DNA of 64,000 nt from Anisus vortex (lineage: Eukaryota; Mollusca; Gastropoda; Planorbidae), in contig OX421497.1 in the NCBI GenBank assembly GCA_949126835.1, positions 21,287,409 through 21,351,408 of the forward strand, given 5' to 3'. Numbering within the stretch: position 1 is the stretch's first letter; the number at the start of each line of letters is the position of its first letter. This document shows, piece after piece, positions 31,399 to 44,210 of the stretch. The position numbers were made by a program, and so were the translations under genes. Under the pieces are notes generated by a model, which was given only the letters and a program-made list of their open reading frames with translations, ran no database searches and was not told where the DNA came from.

Positions 31399-33574
31399 TT
31401 AGTTTAGATAGTCATCACCATCCTCATCACTAGCTGCTGTTTCTTTGTCTTGTCGAACTGGCAATGACTCATAAAATGCTTTTGTTTCCTCGTCAACAAG
31501 ACTTTTTGCGGCTAAGGAAAGCAAGTCCTTCTTTTTAGCAGCCTTAATGCCAATAGGTTTGGCATATTTTTGCACAAGACTTTTGCAACAAGACTTTTTT
31601 AGCAGCCTTAATGCCAATGGGTTTGGCATATTTTTGCACAAGACTTTTGCAACAAGACTTTTTGCGGCTAAGGAAAGCAAGTCCTTCTTTTTATCAGCCT
31701 TAATGCCAATGGGTTTGGCATATTTTTGCACAAGCTTTGGAGTGCATTGATTCTTTCTTAAACGTTTGAGCGGATTTAATTTTTTCCATGGCTCCATTCG
31801 GTTGTGGGTGTATCGACACCATACTTCTGCAACATGGGGTGTCCAGATTTCTGTGTCCATCAAATCACTCATCTGTTGTCTTTCACCATAAGAAAACCAC
31901 ATTACTTTCTTAAACATAAGGCTTTCCCCATCAGACCATTTGAAAGTTGTCTTCAGTTTGGCATCGGCAAGAGCCTTATAATCAAAGAACTTCTTATGAT
32001 CTAAGTCTAAGAAAAGAACTTCAAATGGCTGGGATAGCCTACTATCTTTCACAATGTCTTCCCAATCAGTTGGTCTCCTCACTTTCTCAACCTTCTTTCT
32101 TTTTTCTATATGAGAAAAGTCTCTATCCCCTGAAGAGAAAAAAATGCTGTATGGATTTGTATATACCATCTTTGACCAATACAAACAAAAAGTTCATGAC
32201 TGCCTTATTTTTGTTTTGGCCGGCGCAGCCATCTGAAAACAAGATGAGGTGATCAGCTCTGTGTGTTTCGTGCCTTTTCAATAGAGTTTCACGAAGGCAA
32301 GAGCAGACTTCAGATGACCCCCTCCCTGCCTCTGCAGTTTTTGCGTCATGCAATCCAAAGTTGTACGTCCATAACATACGCGAGTAAAACATATCTCCAG
32401 CAGTTAAAGTAGGAGCAGGAAGGTTCTGTTCAAAGTCAAAAGTGTATACTTCCAATGTATCATCTGTCTTTGATTGTTGTGCATACCTGTTAAGTGTTTT
32501 ATAGCCAGAATCAGCCTTCATTTGATGCGGGTCTCGTTGTTCTTGTATGCGTTTCTTTTTGTCGATATCATCTTCTGCTTTGAGAAGGATGCCATATTTG
32601 TCACACAAAGGGCAAGTATCAGATTTTGGCTGGCCAAAAGTAAGGTTGAAGCAGTTGTTGATCTGGGATTGGTAAAGCTATTACGGGCGTCCGAACCCTT
32701 TTTTGCCCTGGTTAGTCCAATACCATGCATCGACATGAAAGCTTTAAAACATGCTTTGACCTCGATGGTTTCTGGTGTGACACAGTACTCATATATGTCC
32801 ATTTCCTGGACCCTTTGTTTGTTCCTTTTGCTTCATTCCTGGGTCTACATCTTTTGGGAGAAATACTCTTTACACAAGCTCTTAGATAAGCATCTTGAAG
32901 CTGTGCATTTTCCAGGTCATTGAATGCTTTCAAAATTATTCCATGTTGAGTTTCATTTACTCTATCAAAACATTTCAACCTGCAACGGCAATCAGGACCT
33001 GTCTTTCTTGCTGATTTGATATTTCCACCCTTTGTTGTGTATTCCTCTCCTCTGTTAACCTTTCTCTTTTTTATGTTTCTTTTCCATTGATCAGGATTTC
33101 TTTGTCTTTTCTTAAACTTTGTTTGAGTTTGTAATGTTTCTTCCTGTCGACGAGGTGCAGAAGTAGTCGGCTGAGTTTGTAATGTTTCTTCCTGACGACG
33201 AGGTGCAGAAGTAGAAGGCTGGGTTTCATTTTGAGAAGAGGGTGTGCTGTCGATGATTGCAGTGACTTGTACATTAGCAGCCACCAAAAAGCTGCTTTGA
33301 GCGAAGGATGTATCTGCAGGCGGTATGTAATCAGGATCATTTTCTATATCATCAATAGCATTGTCTGTGCTTTCGTTGTCTGATTCTTTGTGTCCATCGT
33401 CGGCTAAACATTTTTGTTGGTGAAAACATTCTGTTGCTGACTTAATAACAATTTCAATATCCAAAGTTGGCTTACTGATGAGATACCGTTATCACTATCA
33501 TTTCTGTCTTCTGTGTCATCATCTTCTACAGACAGCAACTAATTCAGAAGTCTTAAACCTTCTTCGGCGTTCAT
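31399..33574 (-). pseudogene. Broken transposon-type gene with SDGCAGQNKN motif
   Basis: Minus-strand ORF pieces in at least three frames form one protein. The ATG at 33574 gives MNAEEGLRLLN then a TAG (33539-33541); acidic NESTDNAIDDIENDPDYIPP; a direct repeat of TSAPRRQEETLQTQ; a basic RNPDQWKRNIKKRKVNRG; CRCRLKCFDRV; KACFKAFMSMHGIGLTRAK; MCDKYG; YSRMLWTYNFGLHDAKT; LILFSDGCAGQNKNKAVMNF; and DRDFSHIEKRKKVEK. The C-terminus has repeated SAP-like PIGIKADKKKDLLSLAAKSL units. From memory, the SDxCxGQNxN block typifies a large animal repeat-associated family (annotated, I believe, as DUF7869). One stop and at least three frameshifts make it dead. No terminal repeats located. Confidence 0.7.
31497..31736. 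repeat. Internal duplications in the SAP-like C-terminus
   Basis: The block ccttaatgccaat(a/g)ggttt followed by ggcatatttttgcacaag occurs three times, two of them with the adjoining ctaaggaaagcaagtccttc segment. The middle copy is read in a different frame (giving NPLALRLLKKSC instead of KPIGIKADKK), yet the overall frame stays open. Confidence 0.9.
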
Positions 33575-35109
33575 GATGATTTTGATGTAGATCTAGATGA
33601 AAAGACATAAAATAAATTCAATGATGATGAATTACTAGATCTAAATCTGTACTAGATCTATGCCTACATCTAGACTCTCTAATTTAGAGACTTGAGACGA
33701 GAGAGAGTTTACACTGTGAAACACTTGAAATGACTTTATCCGAATAATGTTGTCGATATAAGCTGTTTTAGTGAGTGAAACAATAATGAGGAATACACTA
33801 TTTAAAAGTAACTCCAAGGATTCTTTAAGTGAATACTGTATGGACTAACGTTTAAAGCTACTTAAATCTACCCGAGAGACAGATATAAATTAAAATAAGT
33901 GCATAAATACCTTTTAATAATTGGACAAGACTCACGCCATGAATTCAACTTATCGGCGCCGCCATCTTGGATTGCCAGGAAGTACGTGAAACAGCAAACC
34001 TAACTCCAGGATTGGACAGGTTCGGGAGTGCACTGAAAAACTTACTTTTAAAGTGGAATAACTCGCTTAATTCGTCACCAGCAAACTATCTCTTGGGTTT
34101 AACATGATTGTCTCCCTCAGATTTTAATGAAACTACCCCAAGCTCTTTTTTTTTTTTCAAATGTGACTTAGGTGCGATATTGAAATGACCCCTTCAATTT
34201 CATTCAAAGCGTGTTAATTTTTTTCTTTCAAAAACATAAAAAATTTTGTTTCTTATTTTTGTATTTGATGTTACATTCCTGAATTAAAACCGTCCCCTCT
34301 TAATTTTTCTCTCCCAACATTTCTTCTAAAGTGTAAACAAAAAAAAACACTATTTGGTGCGGGGGTGGGGTTAAGGTGTATGGAAACTTTGACGAAAGGT
34401 TTTGCCAAGGCCTTCACGTCTATGAGCCAAGTTTGCTCTCTATGGGATAACGGTTAGTGGGTAAAAAAATCAATTTCAATTTTACCAGCGCGTAAGGAAA
34501 GATGGACAGAGATGTAGTAAGCGTATAGAAATAGATTTTAAAAAGCATAAAATACCATAACGCATTAAATAGTCTTATTAAAAGCTTTGGTAAAAAAAAA
34601 AAAAAGCCTTTTGTACGTAGAACAAACACAAACTCAATGAACCAATGAACCCTTTTATTTATTTCGCTACTCACACAAAAGAAATAATTCCACACTTTTT
34701 CTAGGAAAACGAAGCGGCGAGATCGACTCGCTTTGTTTTATTGATTTGGCGAATACCTTTGACGTCATTGTGGCTAATAATGGGAATCGGGAATTTCCAG
34801 TTTTATAACCTGAAATTTTAAATGGAAAAATTGTAAAAACACAACAGGTAAACGCTTTTTGTTTTTATTATTTTAGACTAGTTGCTTCTTTTTTTTAAAC
34901 GCATTCTCTCGTAATGATAAATAATAGTTACAATATTCACATGTATTGATAATTGATAATGCTAAAAAAGAGAATTTTACAGACTCAAAAATTAGTCCAG
35001 ACAAGTCAGCTAATTCTGTGCATTTTTGTTCCTTAGAATATTCTTGTTTCATATATAATATGCATAAAATGTTTTATTTATTCTCATTCTTATCCGACTT
35101 ATCGCTATG
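33575..35109. other. Intergenic DNA 5' of the broken gene
   Basis: Contains tagatctagat-rich sequence next to the pseudogene start, a more GC-rich spot at 33935-34030 (gccgccatcttggattgcc), and T-rich DNA. No supported gene; the minus open frame at 34420-34695 is low-complexity and hydrophobic. Confidence 0.3.
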
Positions 35110-35277
35110 ACACCTTCAGGAGCCGGCTGAAGACTCACCTATTTCGTCAGCAGAATTAGCGTATTACTACATATTTCATTGTCTGTCTGTATTCTGTAAT
35201 TGTCGTCTGCGCATAGAACTGTCACCAACGGGATATGCGCTATATAAGCACCGTTATTATTATTATTATCGTGTAAG
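35110..35277 (+). mobile_element. LINE 3' end (CR1/L2-like)
   Basis: Plus strand reads YDTFRSRLKTHLFRQQN and stop, the usual C-terminal end of CR1/L2-type reverse transcriptases (SFRSRLKTHLF). It is followed by a short 3' UTR with gggatatgcgctatataagc and a terminal (att)n tract. Confidence 0.75.
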
Positions 35278-36525
35278 CACAATGGTATAGAAAGGTTTGT
35301 TCAGGAAAAGTAAATTAGAACCCTAAACAGAATGCAAGTCTAAACTCAACTCACTCATAAGAGTAGGTTGCAAATAATTAATGTATATATGAGGATCTTC
35401 TTGTGACATATCATTAGATACCCCCCTCTCCTTATGGCATAAACTGTCACAATTATTATTGTCTAGTGTGCAACGAACGTACTTTGTGAACGACGCCTAT
35501 ACCGCCAAGTTACGTATAGGCATAGGCCTATCTATTAAAATTGTATCTCAAAGTGTGAGATTTACCCCGCTCCCATTTGTTTGTTTTGTTTTGCTTCCTA
35601 TCGCTTTATTATTTTTACTCTACTGTTTATGTGTTGCTATAAAATCAGAAGTTCGTGGCCAACACATTCCATGCTTGTAACCAAATTGTATTGTTTTTTT
35701 TCGTTGTTTTTCGTTGTTGAATTTTTTTTTTGCTTACATTTATTGGATTAGAAAGTTAGGAAGAAATACACCCGGACAAAAACAACTTAACAGAGCATTT
35801 TATATAAAACACTCGTGTGTTATGTTCAGTTTACTAAGCTCAATTCATTAAACTCTTGCGTTCTATTTATACGTAGGTTATGTTTAATATTATATTCTAC
35901 TAACCTGCAATAATGTATATAGGAGCAGAATGTTTTACTTGTTACATATTTTTTGGTGCTGCGCACTCAACATTATCAATATTAAAAAAGATTTTTTTTA
36001 TATAACATTGTTTTATGATTCTGCACCCCTCCTCCCCAATAATACACATATGCACACACACAAACAAATCGTATTTTCCAATTTGAAAATTAGTTTTCTT
36101 TACTATTCACATTTACTCACTGAGCTATACTAGCCTATATAAGTGCTCAATCAATTAAAATAAAACAAAAAAAAATGTTGGTAAAATGTAGAGATTTTTT
36201 TTATAGATCAGTAGTGCATCTATTTACAGTACCGAACTAATCTATATATAGCTCAAATGTTCACGGCCTATATTAGACACTATATATGTACACACATGCA
36301 CACTCACACACACACACACACATATATATATAGGCCTATATATATATATATCAGTGCTTTTACTGTCATTGTCGTAGGTATTGCGATAAACAATATATCG
36401 TAATTGCTGTATATAATTAAGTGACACTTGTTATAGTTGACATTTCATTGAAAGATGCTAATTTTTTTTCCACGTTGTTTAATCACCCCCCCTCCAATCT
36501 AACATAATTGACACTCATGTTGTGA
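35278..36525. other. Intergenic DNA
   Basis: AT-rich, with (ca)n and (ta)n microsatellites near 36280-36350. No supported gene. Confidence 0.35.
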
Positions 36526-36735
36526 AGCCGGCTGATCCTGCGGTTAGTTCACCGGACTGTCAACCAAAAACCAACGTTTACGTCGCGGGTTCTACCCCTA
36601 CCACCGTCCGATCCCTGCCGCCCTGCAAGAGTTTTTGGGACTTGAGGTACGTGATGATCTTCTAGAGCGCACTGAGCATTCTAAAATAGCATGGATAGAC
36701 GCGCTATATAAATAACCATTATTTTTATCATTATT
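36526..36735 (+). mobile_element. tRNA-derived SINE
   Basis: The head gctgatcctgcggttagttc accggactg, then cgcgggttctacccc, resembles the A and B boxes of a tRNA-type RNA polymerase III promoter. The body ends with gacgcgctatataaataacc and an att-rich tail. The same tail type occurs at 43665-43765. A MITE end fragment (tttatggacggaccct, 36738-36780) directly follows. Confidence 0.65.
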
Positions 36736-36826
36736 ATTACCGTATCGCTTAGTTTTGTGACGTCTTTTATGGACGGACCCTACAAACAAATAAATAAATG
36801 TTAAAAAAGCATCTTCCGAGTCTTCC

Positions 36827-38640
36827 CTTCTTCTTCTTCTTCTTCTTTATGTGCCAGGTCTGGAACAGACATCGGCGGTCATGACTCTCCATTCTTTCCT
36901 GTTGTTAGAGCTTTTTGCAGAAAGTTATTATTACTTATGTTGTTGTTCGTGACCCATTCGTTCAGGCTTTCTACATATGTTAGCCTTTGTCTTCCTCTGT
37001 CTCTCTTACCAGATATTTTCCCACACAAAGCCAGTCTTTCTATACCATTTTTCCTAAAGATGTGTCCTAGAAATTTCATCTGTCTATTCCTAATGGTGTT
37101 AATGAGTTCTCTTGAGGTACATGCTGTTTTCAACACCTCTGCATTAGATTTCTTTTTTCAGTCCACGAAATTCTCATCATCCTTCTTAGAAACCACATTT
37201 CTACTGCCTCCAATCTTTTCCTTGTTTCATTATCAATAGTCCAACATTCACATCCATATAGAAGAACAGACCAAACATACCCCTTCAGTATGCGCATTTT
37301 GGTACATATTCTGATATTCCTGTTTTTCATGATACTGCTTAAGCTCATGAAGCTGTTTTTAGCTATTGCGATTCTTCTCTTTATTTCTTTGTTGCATTTG
37401 CCGTCCTGTGTTATTGTATAGCCTAGATACTGGAAAGAATTGATTTGCTTGATGTTTTCACCTTCACTGGATAAAGAGCATCTTAGAGGTTGTCTTTTCT
37501 TAGAGATTACCATTACTTCGGTCTTACTGAGATTGAGTGTTAATCCTTTAAGTCGGCTCTCTTCTACCACCTTATTTAGAATAGTTTGCAGGGCACTTTC
37601 TGATTCTGCTATTAGTACTGTGTCATCTGCATATCTCAGATTATTTATATTCCTTCCTCCAACTTTAATACCATCTAGGTTTTCGATATTCCGGAGTATT
37701 ATTTCACTGTAGATGTTGAAGAGGTCTGGTGATAAAACACATCCCTGTCTTACTCCTCTCTTTATTGGTTTGAATGCAATTAACTCCCCTTCATATCTAA
37801 TGGCAGCTTCTTGCTCCCAGTATAGATTTCTTATTATTCTGAGGTCTTTACCATCTATGTCCAGATCTTGTAATATATTAAAAAGATCTTGATGTTTGAC
37901 TTTGTCAAATGCCTTAGAATAATCTATAAAGCATAGATACAGGTCTTTTTGCATCTGGATGCATCTTTCAATTAACATAGATAAGGTGAAAATAGCATTT
38001 CTTGTGCTTTTATCTGCAATGAATCCAAACTGGGTTTCTGAAATTTCCGGACGGATTTTACTTCTTATTCTTTCCATGATTATTCTGAGGAGTATTTTTG
38101 TGACATGATTCATTAAGCTAATTGTTCTGTGTGATTCACACTCTGTTGCTCCAGGTTTCTTGGGTATTGTGATGAAAATTGATCTGCTTAAGCTTGAGGG
38201 GATCTTACCAGTATCATATATTTTGTTAACAAGTTGAGTTATTTCATTTATGCCTATTTCTCCCAATGCGTCATATATTTCCACTGGAATGTTTTCTGGC
38301 CCTGGGGCCCTACCATGTTTCATTTTCTTGATAGCATTCTCAACCTCGTCTTTTAATATTGGTGGGCCTTCAATATTTTTGGCTAAGCTTGGTTTTTCTT
38401 TCCTGTCATCATCAAATAGTTCCTCAATATATTCTGCCCATCTGCATAGTATGTCTTCTTTGTCTAACAGAATATTTCCTTCTTTTGATTTAATGCAGCT
38501 TGATTGTGTACCTTTTCTTTTCCCAGATATTTCTCGTATTTTCTCACGTACTAACTTATTATTTTCAATCTTGCTGTTTTCCAGTTCTGCGCATTGTTCA
38601 TTAAGCCAGTTTTCTTTAGCTTCCCAGCCCTTTTAAATAA
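36827..38640 (-). mobile_element. LINE (RTE-like), 5'-truncated, 1.8 kb
   Basis: Minus-strand copy holding almost the whole reverse transcriptase and C-terminus, ending with WRVMTADVCSRPGT, a stop and a (gaa)n tail at 36827-36848. The left coding edge is near 38640, where a stop and unrelated DNA begin. One frameshift near 37130-37140 separates the two coding pieces. Confidence 0.92.
36879..38636 (-). pseudogene. Reverse transcriptase of RTE-like LINE, frameshifted
   Basis: The frame is open from about 38636. Landmarks in order: WEAKENWLNEQCAELENSKI, RWAEYIEELFDDD, KMKHGRAPGPENIPVEIYDA (finger region), FITIPKKPGATECESHRTIS, TQFGFIADKSTRNAIF, LCFIDYSKAFDKVKHQDLF (first catalytic Asp), GVRQGCVLSPDLFN, NNLRYADDTVLIAESE (catalytic YADD), FQYLGYTITQDGKCNKEIKR and SVLLYGCECWTI. 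After a frameshift near 37135 comes RNRQMKFLGHIFRKNGIERL. All polymerase motifs are intact; the endonuclease part is lost by truncation. A mobile element, not a host gene. Confidence 0.93.
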
Positions 38641-38780
38641 CCTTCACTTTAGTGTCATATGAACTATGAAGCAGCTAGCGTTCAACGATTTTAGATTAGG
38701 GGGAAACTCTTTCATCAGAATTAGAACCCCTGATCATTCAGCTGATAATGGCAATCCTACAGAAGGGACACACACTAGAG

Positions 38781-41658
38781 CAGGGGTTCCCAACCTTTTT
38801 TTACTCTAGAGCACATTCTAAAATATCGGTAGGGTGGCGGGCACCACCTATTTTAAATCGACAAACTCCTTCCATAACTTGTCATTTTCCCATAATTTAT
38901 TTTCTTATAGTCATAATGTATTAATAAATAATAAACAAAAATGTTACAAAATAATAAAATTATTTGGCATTTTTTTCAAATTGCATACACACAGAGAAAT
39001 GTATTTACAAAACGTAAAGAAAGTAAACAAAACACACAAATACAAAGAAAACATTTAATTAAAAAATATAATAAAGTCAATGTGATCTTTGGCATTGCAT
39101 TTCATTGGCCAGAGCTTCATAATTAGGAGCGTATGACGATAATCCTGTTAGCAGAAAATCATAAAGATGCTCATCGGTGAGTTGAGATCTATATCTTGAT
39201 TTTATTAAGTTCATGTTTGAAAACAATGATTCGCATAAATATGTCGAACCGAAAAATGATTAAATTTTATATGCCGCTTTTTTCAACAATGGTAACTTTT
39301 CTCTATCCACTGTATTCCAAAAGTCCTCTGACATTAAGGATTTTAGCAAAATATCATTCTTAAGGTCCAAAATTTCTAACTCTAGTTCTTCTGTCTTACC
39401 TTGAACAAAATCTGCAATACATGCGGCTATTTCCATAACATTTATTTGGCAAATAAAAGGATTGATACAGAAGGAAACTATTGGCTCAATATGTTTAAAC
39501 TGCAAAAATCTCTCTTCAAACTGTTTTTTTAACTCTTGAAGATGCTTAATAAATAATGTCCCATTTAATTCATTGTCACCTAGCATTTTCTTCATATGTG
39601 GGAAATGCACGAGAGAATTGATCTGCAGATGTCATATCAACAAATCCAATATAGCTTTAAATGACTTTACAGAGCTTATCATTTCAGCTATGCTTTTGTC
39701 TTTTAAATTTAAAGAATTCAATTTTTCCATGATGTCTGTGAGAAATCCCAAATCAATCAGCCAGCCAGAGTCAGCTAGTTCATCATAATTTTCCTTTCTA
39801 TCGTTTATAAATGTTTTTATTTCTTCAATTAAACTCACAAATCTTGTAAGAACCTTTCCTTTACTGAGCCAACGTACTTCAGTATGCAGAATAAGATCAT
39901 GTTCTTTATCTTCAGTATCTTCTAACAGGGCCTTGAAAAGTCGGTGTTGCAAAGGAGCTGCTCGAATAGAATTGATTATTTTTGTAACTATTTTCATGAC
40001 GTGTTCAAATGGCAAAATTTTACAACACAGAGCTTCCTGGTGGATAATACAATGGTAGGACATGAAGTTTGAAAATGAATCATCCTTCATGCAGAGGGCA
40101 ATAAATCCTTTGTTTTTACCCATCATTGCTGGCGCCCCATCAGTGGTTATTGCAGACAGCTTGTGCAAAGGCATATTTATTGACTTGGCGTATGTTTTGA
40201 ATGTATTATAAATATCCTCACTTCTTGTCTGTCCTTTCATAGGTAATATTTGTAACATATTCTCTTTTACTGTGAAGTTACTAAACACCATTCTCACCAT
40301 AACTGCTAACTGTGCGGTGTCTGATATATCTGTTGACTCGTCAAATTGTAGCGAGAACCAGTCACATATTTCCAAGTCAGTTTTTAACTGAGTTTGTATG
40401 TCTGTTGAAATTGCATGTATTCTTCTTGTGACTATGTTATTTGACAACTGTAAGTCTTGTATTGCTGAGACAATCTCACGTTTGTTAGAAAATTCATCAA
40501 ACAAACAATCGGCACCAGTCAAAAATAGTTCCTTAAACAACTCACCATCAATGAAAGGTTTCTTCTTTTTTTGCGAGCATGTGAGATATTTTGAAAGAAG
40601 CAATGGTGGCCTTTTTAGAATTTTCCACATGTCTAGTGAAAACAGTCTGTTGTGCTGTTAGACTTGATTTTAGATTACAATTTTTTTTCTTTCTTACTTC
40701 AGATTTAATAGGATAATTCACATTAAAAGTGTCATGATTTGTCTGAAAGTGTCGTTCAACGTTATGTTTTTTCGGCACTGCAATGCTACTACCACACAAC
40801 AAACAAACGCATTTATTTTTCAAATTAACGAAACAATATGATTCCTCCCAGTCAGTGTTAAAATTATAAGTTCGTTGTCTTTTACTTGGTCCACTCATTT
40901 TAGGGCTAAAATAAATAATAAAAAAAAATAATAATTGAACTACAATATAATATCAATGTTATAGCGCAAGTCTGTTCTGCATTATAAGCATAAATATATT
41001 ATAACAAGAACTATAACTATCTCCTCAATAATAATAGTTTATTAATAGATCATCGCTTATGAATACAATAAATTACGCACCTCGCTTATAGCCTGTTAAT
41101 TTTTTTTAATAGAAAACTCCTAATTCGTGTTTCGTCTGACGAACATGTCTCTTATCTAACTGTCGCGACCCGAACAGGGCAGCAATCACAATGACAACAA
41201 CGCGGTTCCAGGCGGGGAATGCTTTTTGCGCATCACTCCATGTATACGCGGAAAACCCGAAGTGAGCCGATGATCGCAGAAGCAATCAGAGTTATGTGCC
41301 TTGTGATTTGGCGCCTTCGGCGTTTATCGGATCAGTTCGTGGCATTCGTTCCATTCGTTCACTTCGGGTTTTCTGCGTGTACAAGGTGTGATGTGCAAAT
41401 GGCACTAGCCGTTCCAGGCTAGTGTAAATAGTGCAGTCTGGCTCGCCGCTAGAAAAGCTGGGACAAGTATCGAACATATTTAATAAACCTAGGCAGTCAA
41501 AGAAAAATTAAAACTCTAACAAATGAATAAAAATAAATCATATTTTAAAATAATGTTTATGAAAAAAATTCTGTCTCTGTCGAATAGTGAGAGGCGGGCA
41601 CATACGAATCGTTCCGCGGGCGCCATGGCGCCCGCGGGCACAGGGTTGGGAACCTCTG
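38781..41658 (-). mobile_element. hAT transposon, 2.9 kb, nearly complete
   Basis: Ends CAGGGGTTCCCAACCTTTTT and, inverted, CAGAGGTTCCCAACCCTG, flanked by a perfect 8-bp duplication CACTAGAG (38773-38780 and 41659-41666). A single minus-strand transposase gene fills the middle (39077-40898). The right subterminal region is GC-rich with cgcccgcgggc motifs. It is younger than the hAT at 11289, judging by its perfect duplication and few lesions. Confidence 0.95.
39077..40898 (-). pseudogene. hAT transposase (Charlie-like), three lesions
   Basis: The ATG at 40898 starts MSGPSKRQRTYNFNTDWEES. It continues with a BED-type finger (CVCLLC...HNVERHFQTNH), the core FSLQFDESTDISDTAQLAVM, ITTDGAPAMMGKNKGF, SYHCIIHQEALCCK, HTEVRWLSKGKVLTRFVS and the C-terminal dimerisation region STYLCESLFSNMNLIKSRYR. 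It ends at a TGA at 39077-39079, about 600 residues as usual for the family. Lesions: a frameshift in a Lys-rich stretch near 40570-40630, an in-frame TGA at 39632-39634 and an in-frame TAA at 39260-39262. It encodes the element's own cut-and-paste enzyme; inactive here. Confidence 0.93.
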
Positions 41659-41666
41659 CACTAGAG

Positions 41667-43664
41667 TCTAGAGTGACTATAGAGAAATATTTTTAGGCTA
41701 CCACTACCAATGGGGCATAAGGTCAAAGATCATCAAATGCAACAGGTTTAGATAACTTTTTGAAAATATTCATATCTTTCATTCTGAAACCAGGAAAGAA
41801 AAACTGCTGGGACATCGGGCTAATTTTAAAGTAAAACATGGCTCAGACAATTCAATATAATTGGTTAGAAGACATTTTTTTTTTTACCAGCACTATTTAA
41901 GTCCAGTGGTCCTCTTACTTTTACCTCTATTTGGATAATTTGGTAACATTATAGGCTGCTCCTTTCTTCGCCCTTCACTTTTGTGTAGGTGTAGGCCCTA
42001 TTATATTATAATTTCTATTCATGGTGCGATTGGTTTGAACTAATAGGCCTAATATAAGACATATAGGCCTAGGCCTATAATTATAGGCCCACATATAGAC
42101 TATTCATAAACAAATAGACTATAGATGCATTATTCAACCGGTAGGGGCCTAATAGATTATATAAAAATAGACCGCTATATGTATAATAGGCCTAGGGCCT
42201 AGGCTTTAAATTTTAAACTGAAATGACTCCATCGTTTGTGTTTAAATAATTTTTATTTTTAAATATACAATTATTTGGTCTAGGCCTATAGATCTAAATA
42301 TAGTCTACATTTTTGTTAAAATTTTATAATGTTCTTTGTAAACTCCTTTTAATTAACTATAGCCCCAGGTAGCGCCTACTAAAAACAAGAATAAACAGAT
42401 GGGAGTTGTCAACAAACCGATGTTACCCGTAACAAACAAACGTGTGTTTGCTTGCAAATTGGGTCAACCTGTTGCGAGTTGGACTACTCGCGGTATTTTT
42501 AGACTACAACACACTGCACAAGGCTAGCCATGATCTATATCGAGTCGTACTGGCGTGCTGTGTACTTCTATTCTTCCTTTATTGTGTGAAATTGTTTTTT
42601 TTTTTACAAGTCCTTAGAGTGGAGTAATAACACTTAGTAATAATTAGTGCTTCTGCTACTGACATTTGATGCAATTGTTTCTTTACTCTTGTCTCGACGT
42701 GTTTCCTTATTTTTTAACGACACACATTTATACTAAAGGTGTGCTTGCTTATCTATCACTATGTCATGAGAGCATGGAATACGGGTGTTGAGTGTGTTGT
42801 AGCCGTAGTCCGTAGTGAAGTGCCATTCGCTAATTTGGAGTCTTCGAACACTGGTTTTCTTTTAACTTCAGCTTAGTCAGGCTTAGTGATAGTATGCCTA
42901 TAGCCTATAGCTATAGTGTAATATTGACAGCCAAGATTATGTACAATTTGTAGGCCTATAAATTATAAACATTAGGCTAATGATATTAGGTCTAGTAGCC
43001 TATTTGGCCTAATACTCGTGCATGTGTGACAATCAATGTGTCAAGTGTGTGTGATTAAAAAAAAAATTCACAGCCTAGGCCTAATTAAAATGTAGGCCCA
43101 CCTGACATATTCAATTATTCATACTAACAAAAAAGAACGGACGACAAGGTAAAGACAGTACTAGGATTTGATTTAATCACCAGTTGGAGTTGGTGTGAAC
43201 AAGGATTACATCATAATTACATGTTAATACAAGGTAAGGCTGCCCTTATTGCCTTATAAACGTATAACTTATTATAAGTAAGTTTTAAGCCTTATATTTA
43301 ATTAGTCTACTATGTCCTATGTAAAATGTTAGGCCTACATAGTGTCATATTATAGTTATCATAGTAAGTAGGCCTATATATGCAAATAACATTTTAAAGA
43401 TGTACTGTAACGTAACTTCATGCAACAATGTAATTGTAATGATTGTTTGCATGCTACTGCTAGGTAACTATACTATAGTATCGTATAGGCCTATTTATAG
43501 TCTATATCTATAATCTATAGTCTATAGCCAGTATAAGTATAGTTGCTATAGTATAGTAGGCCTATGCCACCTATACCTATAGACTATAATAGTATAGTCC
43601 TAGTTGATCAAGTAGGCATACACCTCCATCAGCAAAAAACTTGTTTAAAACTATTTTAGAGTTA
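41667..43664. other. TAGGCCTA-rich intergenic DNA
   Basis: At least ten aggcct-centred palindromes (taggcctaggcctataa near 42063; others near 42045, 42190, 42953, 43080, 43330, 43370, 43485, 43557). A donor-like aatacaag|gtaagg lies near 43231, and a short ATG frame of about 43 codons at 42402 has no further support. No gene called. Confidence 0.5.
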
Positions 43665-43765
43665 TTGTCGTTTCGTTTTTGTGAGCGCGATGAGCATGCT
43701 TGCATTAGCATAGAGTGAGGCGCTATATAAATGACCATTGCAATTATTATTATTATTAGACTCGA
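43665..43765 (+). mobile_element. SINE or LINE 3' tail fragment
   Basis: gaggcgctatataaatgacc followed by (att)n, the same tail type as the SINE at 36526-36735. No 5' part identified. Confidence 0.5.
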
Positions 43766-44014
43766 ATCTATAGTCTACAGGTATGACTGGCGAAAGTATA
43801 AATTTAAATACACATGTTCTTATATGCAGGCCTATGCCTATGCGTCTATTATAAATTATAATAGTAATAGTCCACACCTAGGCTATACTAGAAATCTTTA
43901 ATTTAATAGTAATTATATTTATTATTTATGATTATTAGTAAAAAAAATGTAAAAAAAAAAGTAAATTTAAGTAATTTCGTGGGAAAGAATTGACCCATAG
44001 ACATAGTCATAGTC

Positions 44015-44210
44015 AATAGCAGCGTTCACTAGTTTCCGTGGCCACATCATACTAAGGCAGGGGTTTGTGTGGCCATTACATGACTGTCATGACCCAGCAG
44101 TCTTTACTTTACCCAACTAAAGTCATGCAGGTAATAAAGGTTATACCCATCAGAGCTGGGCTATATTCGGGACACCCGGCTCCAGACCGGGAAAAGTTTA
44201 TCTGCTTCAC
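44015..44210 (-). mobile_element. tRNA-derived SINE family B, partial
   Basis: cgttcactagtttccgtggc, acccaactaaagtcatgcag and tcagagctgggc match the body of the SINE seen whole at 62265-62535. The head is missing. Its right part was later included in a tandem duplication (44097-44872). Confidence 0.65.

Noticed and set aside
35459..35680. 73-residue hydrophobic plus frame
   Set aside because: It depends on a non-ATG start and has no splice support; probably chance in T-rich DNA.
38250..38636. 128-residue plus frame
   Set aside because: Antisense shadow of the LINE reverse transcriptase N-terminal part on minus.
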